Origin: Elephas maximus indicus
Taxonomy: Eukaryota; Chordata; Mammalia; Proboscidea; Elephantidae
Assembly (NCBI RefSeq): GCF_024166365.1
Contig: NC_064837.1
Location: 78,549,553 to 78,613,552, forward strand
Direction of reading: 5' to 3'
Length of the DNA stretch: 64,000 nucleotides
Below are positions 60,710-64,000 of the stretch, in pieces; within the stretch, counting starts at the first letter, position 1; every line of letters starts with the position of its first letter. The notes below the pieces were generated by a model, which had not been told where the DNA came from, searched no databases, and was given only the letters and a program-made list of their open reading frames with translations. The translations under genes and the position numbers were made by a program.

Positions 60710-61486
60710 CCAATTCTCTACAATCTCTCCCAGAACACAAAAGCAGTGGGAATGCCTCCTATCATATTCTATGAGATCAGCCTTGTCCTCAAGCCAAGTC
60801 AGACATTACAAGAACAGGAACATAGATGCCAAAATCCTTAAAATATTAGCAAATCAAACCTAACAATGTATACACCATGACAAAGTGGGATTGATTCTAG
60901 GTATTCAAGGCTGGTGCAACATATGCAATTCAATTAATTTATTTCATCATATCAACAAGCTAAATAAGAAAAATCATATATCAATAATGCATAAAAATCA
61001 TTTTTCAAAGTCCAACACTCATCCATAATAAAAACTCTCAGCAAACTAGGAATAGAGGGAGACTTGTTCAACTTTATAAAGAAGATCTACAAAAAAACCA
61101 CAGCTAACATCATACTTAATGGTGAAAAACCAGATGTTTTTCCCCTAAGATCAGGAACAAGACAAGGTTGTCCAGTCTTATCACTCTATATTCAACATTG
61201 TAATGAAAGCCCAAGCTAGAACAATAAGAAAAAGAAATAAAACACATACTGATTGAGATGGAAGAAATAAAACTGTCTTTGTTCACAGAAGATATGATTG
61301 TCTTATGTAAAAAAGCCCAAGGAATCTAAACCAAAAAAAAAAAAGAAAAACTTCTGGAACTAATAAGAGATTACAGCAAGGTTGCAAGATACAAGCTTAA
61401 CATAAAACAGCCAATTGTTTTCCTATATAGCAGCAATGAACAGTTGGAATTTAAAAAAAAAAAAAAAAACACTACGCCAGACATTA

Positions 61487-61649
61487 TTTTTTTGTTGTTC
61501 TATGCCACTGAGTCAATTCCAACTCACAGCAACCCTAAAGGGCAGAGTACAACAGCCCCATAGGGTTTCCAAGGAGCAGCTGGTGGATTCAAACTGCTGA
61601 CCTTTTGGTTATCAGCCTGACCTCTTAACCACTTCACTACCAGGGCTCC
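61487..61649 (-). mobile_element. AfroSINE, first of a tandem pair
   Basis: It lies between ACGCCAGACATTA (61474-61486) and ACACCAAACATTA (61650-61662). The body contains AGTCAATTCCAACTCACAGC and ends CTACCAGGGCTCC. Confidence 0.92.
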
Positions 61650-61662
61650 ACACCAAACATTA

Positions 61663-61838
61663 AAAAAAAAAAAAAAAACCAAACCCACTACCGTCCAGTT
61701 GATTCCAACTCATAGAGACCCTATAGGACAGAGTAGAACTGCCCCATAGAGTTTCCAAGGAGCGCCTGGCAGATTCGAACTGCCAACCTTTTGGTTAGTA
61801 GCCATAGCAATTAACCATTATGCCACCAGGGTTTCCAT
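61663..61838 (-). mobile_element. AfroSINE, second of a tandem pair
   Basis: It lies between ACACCAAACATTA (61650-61662) and ACACCGAACATTA (61839-61851). The body contains AGTTGATTCCAACTCATAGA and ends CCACCAGGGTTTCC. Confidence 0.92.
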
Positions 61839-62994
61839 ACACCGAACATTAAAAAAAAAAAAAAAATTAGCACCCCCTAAAAATGAAAATTTAGATATGA
61901 ATCTAACAAAATATTTTAAGATGTATATGATAAAAACTACAAAACTCTGATGAAATAATCAAAGAAGATTTAAATAAATAATGAGATAGCCTATGTTCAT
62001 GAATAGAAAGACTTAATATGTTAAGATGTCAGCTCTTCCCAAAATGATCTATGTATTCAATACTTCAAGACTTCCTATAAAGCTATAATAAGCAAGACAG
62101 TGTGGTACTGGAGAAAGACTAGACAAATCAGTGTAAAGCCCAGGATTAGACCCACACAAATACAGTAAACTGATATGTGACAAAGGAACAAAGGCAATTC
62201 AACGGAAAAAGAATAGTCTTCCCAACAAATGGTGCTGGAACAACTGGACTGCTATATGCAAAAAGAAAATCAATCAAGCACGGACCTTACACTTTTCAGA
62301 AAAGTTAGCTCGAAATAGGTAATAGGTCTAAATGTAAAATGCAAAGTTATAAAACTTCCAAAAGATAACACAGGAGAAAATATAGGTGATCTTTGATTCA
62401 GCAATGAGTTTTTAGACACAACACCAAAGCACCAAAAGCACGAGCCATGAAAGAAAAAATGGATTAACTTTTTATCAGTTAATCATTAAAACGAAAAACT
62501 TCTGCTCTGCAAAAGGCATCATTTAGAAAATGAAAACACAAGCCACAGACCAAGAGAAAATATTTGCAAAACGCATACCTGATAAAGGACTTGTATACAA
62601 AATAAAGAACTCTCAAAACTCAACAATATGGGGGAAAAAAAAAACAATTACAAAATGGGCAAGCAATCTAAACAGACACTTCACCAAAGAAGATACACAA
62701 ATGGAAAATAAGCATATGAAAAAATGCTCATTATTATAAGGAACTGCAAAATAAAACAAAAATGAGATACCACTACACACCTATTAAAAAAAAAGAACAC
62801 TGACAACACCAAACTCGTTGGCAAAAAAAAAAAAAAAAATTAAGAATGCAAAATGTTATAGCTACTTTAGAAGACAATTTGGAAGTTCTAACAAAGTTAA
62901 ACGTAGTCTTACCCTATGATCCTGCAATCACGCTTCCTGTTATTTACCGAAATGAGTTAAAAACTTATGTCCACAAAAAACATCACATGAATGA

Positions 62995-63771
62995 TTGTTG
63001 TTGTTGTTAGGTGCCATCCAATCGGTTCTAACTCATAGCGACCCTATGTAACATAGAACGAAACACTGCCCAGTCCTGCACCATGCTCACAATCGTTGTT
63101 ATGCTTGAGCCCCCATTGTTGCGGCCATTGTGTCAATCCATCTTGTTGAGGGTCTTCCTCTTTTTCACCGATCCTTTACTTTACCAAGCATGATGTCCTT
63201 CTACAGGGACTGATCACTCCTGATAACATGTCCAAAGTATGTAACATGTACTCTTGCCATTCGTGCTTCTAAGGAACATTCTGGTTGTGCTTCTTCAAAG
63301 ACAGATTTGTTCATTCTTCTGTCAGCCCATGGTATAGTCACTATTCTTCACCAATGCCATAATTCAGAGGGATCAATTCTTCTTCAGTCTTCCTTATTCA
63401 CTGTCCTGCTTTTGCATGCATGTACATCAACTGAAAATACCATGGCTTGGGTCAGGCACACCTTAGTCCTTAAAGTGACATCTTTGCTTTTTTAACACTT
63501 TAAATAGGTCTTTTTAACACTTGGAAACTTTTTAACTCCTTGAGAACTCCATAGGTCATTTCTACTCTGTCCTGAAAGGCTGCTGTGAGTTGGAATTGAT
63601 GGCAAAGGGTTTGGTTTTTTTGAACACTTTAAAGAAGTCAGTAGATTTGCCCAATGCAATACATCCTTTAGTTTTTTGACTGCTGCTGCCATGGGCATTG
63701 ATTGTGGATCCAAGTAAAATGAAATCCTTTACAACTTCAATATTTTCTCTGTTTGTCATGATGCTGCTTAT
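62995..63771 (-). mobile_element. RTE LINE 3' end, interrupted by a SINE and an LTR
   Basis: It begins at the RTE tail (TTGTTGTTGTTAGGTGCC) and runs through the tail-proximal region up to an LTR at 63772, with the remainder outside the window. It carries a SINE insertion at 63507-63619. Order matches 29593-30377 and 30378-30640 on the same strand. Confidence 0.88.
63507..63619 (+). mobile_element. 5'-truncated AfroSINE in RTE
   Basis: Its core 'GTCATTTCTACTCTGTCCTG' and the GAGTTGGAATTGATGGCAAA then GGGTTTGGTTTTTTT tail are present. The RTE block AACACTTTAAA is repeated on both sides (63495-63505 and 63621-63631), which is the target duplication. Confidence 0.85.
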
Positions 63772-64000
63772 TGTCTTGGTCATCTAGTGCCGCTATAACA
63801 AATGCCACAAGTGGATGGCTTTAACAAAGAGGAATTTATTTTCCCACAGTCTGGAAGGCTAGAAATCCAAATTCAGGGCATCGACTTCCTGGGGAGTTCT
63901 TTCTCTGTTGGCTCTGGATGAAGGTCCTTGTCATCAATCTTTCCCTGGACTAGGAGCTTCTCTGCAGGAACCCCAGGTCCAAAGGACTCACTCTGCCCCT
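63772..64000 (+). mobile_element. MaLR-type LTR, cut by the window edge
   Basis: It starts TGTCTTGGTCATCTAGTGCC and contains CACAAGTGGATGGCTTTAAC, as in the reverse of 22540-23050. It interrupts the RTE at GCTGCTTAT and runs off the window. Confidence 0.85.

Larger units (their letters stand above)
57700..62760 (+). pseudogene. L1 ORF2 remnant (older copy)
   Basis: Short frames such as 59121-59318 (INETKSWFSEQINKIDKPLT) and 62530-62739 are fragments of the ORF2 RT and C-terminal regions. The expected palm site near 61280 reads F-T-E-D instead of F-A-D-D, so the catalytic site is damaged. Confidence 0.65.
56930..62985 (+). mobile_element. Older L1 LINE (L1M-like), interrupted many times
   Basis: An old plus-strand L1 with 5' text at 57000-57200, the endonuclease start near 57700-57990 and RT near 59100-61350 (GGAATAGAGGGAGACTTGTT, GATCAGGAACAAGACAAGGT). 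The 3' part ends before an RTE at 62995. Divergence from the two L1 copies earlier in the window is large. It hosts SINEs at 58044, 58889, 61487 and 61663 and a 1.2-kb LTR at 59534. Confidence 0.8.

Noticed and set aside
1..64000. CRISPR arrays, operons, riboswitches or phage-type modules
   Set aside because: The composition, SINE/LINE/LTR content and splice-bounded exons are those of a mammalian nuclear genome; regular spaced repeats were all micro- or minisatellites.

Overview
This is a mammalian genomic window, almost certainly afrotherian and most likely elephant-like. The clearest sign is a set of tRNA-related SINEs of the AfroSINE type, recognised by a T-rich or A-rich tail, a core reading 'CTATGAGTCGGAATCGACTC', and a tRNA-like head containing a GTTCGAATCC box. 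They sit with RTE-type LINEs that share the SINE tail, with L1, and with ERVL and MaLR LTRs. No bacterial genes, operons or CRISPR arrays are present. Nearly all long open frames in the window belong to decayed retroelements or simple repeats.

The only host gene I can support lies on the minus strand. Four short segments with good splice signals are at 38256-38388, 37234-37385, 26319-26473 and 11667-11725 (transcription order). Their reading phases match at every junction. Together they encode the end of one PLAT/LH2 domain followed by one complete PLAT domain, the last of the protein if the in-frame stop at 11656-11658 is used. The family is the multi-PLAT group (LOXHD1, or a long PLAT-bearing isoform of the RP1 type). 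I could not decide which, so no symbol is given. The gene enters from beyond the right end of the window, and everything else is intron, 3' flank or upstream sequence.

Layout: 1-2.8 kb holds ancient repeats (L2, MIR, MLT1-like LTR). A near full-length L1 on the plus strand spans 2.9-10.2 kb. The putative terminal exon and 3' UTR are at 11.3-11.7 kb. 12.1-13.2 kb holds a Tigger-like MITE and a long (ATCC)n microsatellite. 15.6-17.7 kb is a truncated ERVL with a gag remnant. 18.2-18.6 kb is a seven-unit minisatellite. 21.2-23.9 kb is a MITE plus an RTE broken by a SINE and a MaLR LTR. The third exon is at 26.3-26.5 kb. A three-layer nest of RTE elements occupies 28.6-35.5 kb. Two exons lie at 37.2-38.4 kb. 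41.0-42.8 kb is an ancient repeat split by two LTRs. A second L1 with a MaLR LTR inserted in it spans 43.0-49.5 kb. An ERVL provirus on the minus strand (gag-RT-RNase H-integrase-dUTPase, flanked by TTGGG duplications) spans 51.2-56.5 kb. From 56.9 kb to the end lies an older L1 cut by SINEs and a 1.2-kb solo LTR, followed by an RTE end that is itself cut by a MaLR LTR.

All retroelement frames are interrupted by stops, frameshifts or insertions, so I see no element able to move by itself. The nesting order gives a relative chronology: the older L1 came first, then RTE and ERVL activity, then MaLR LTRs and young AfroSINEs.
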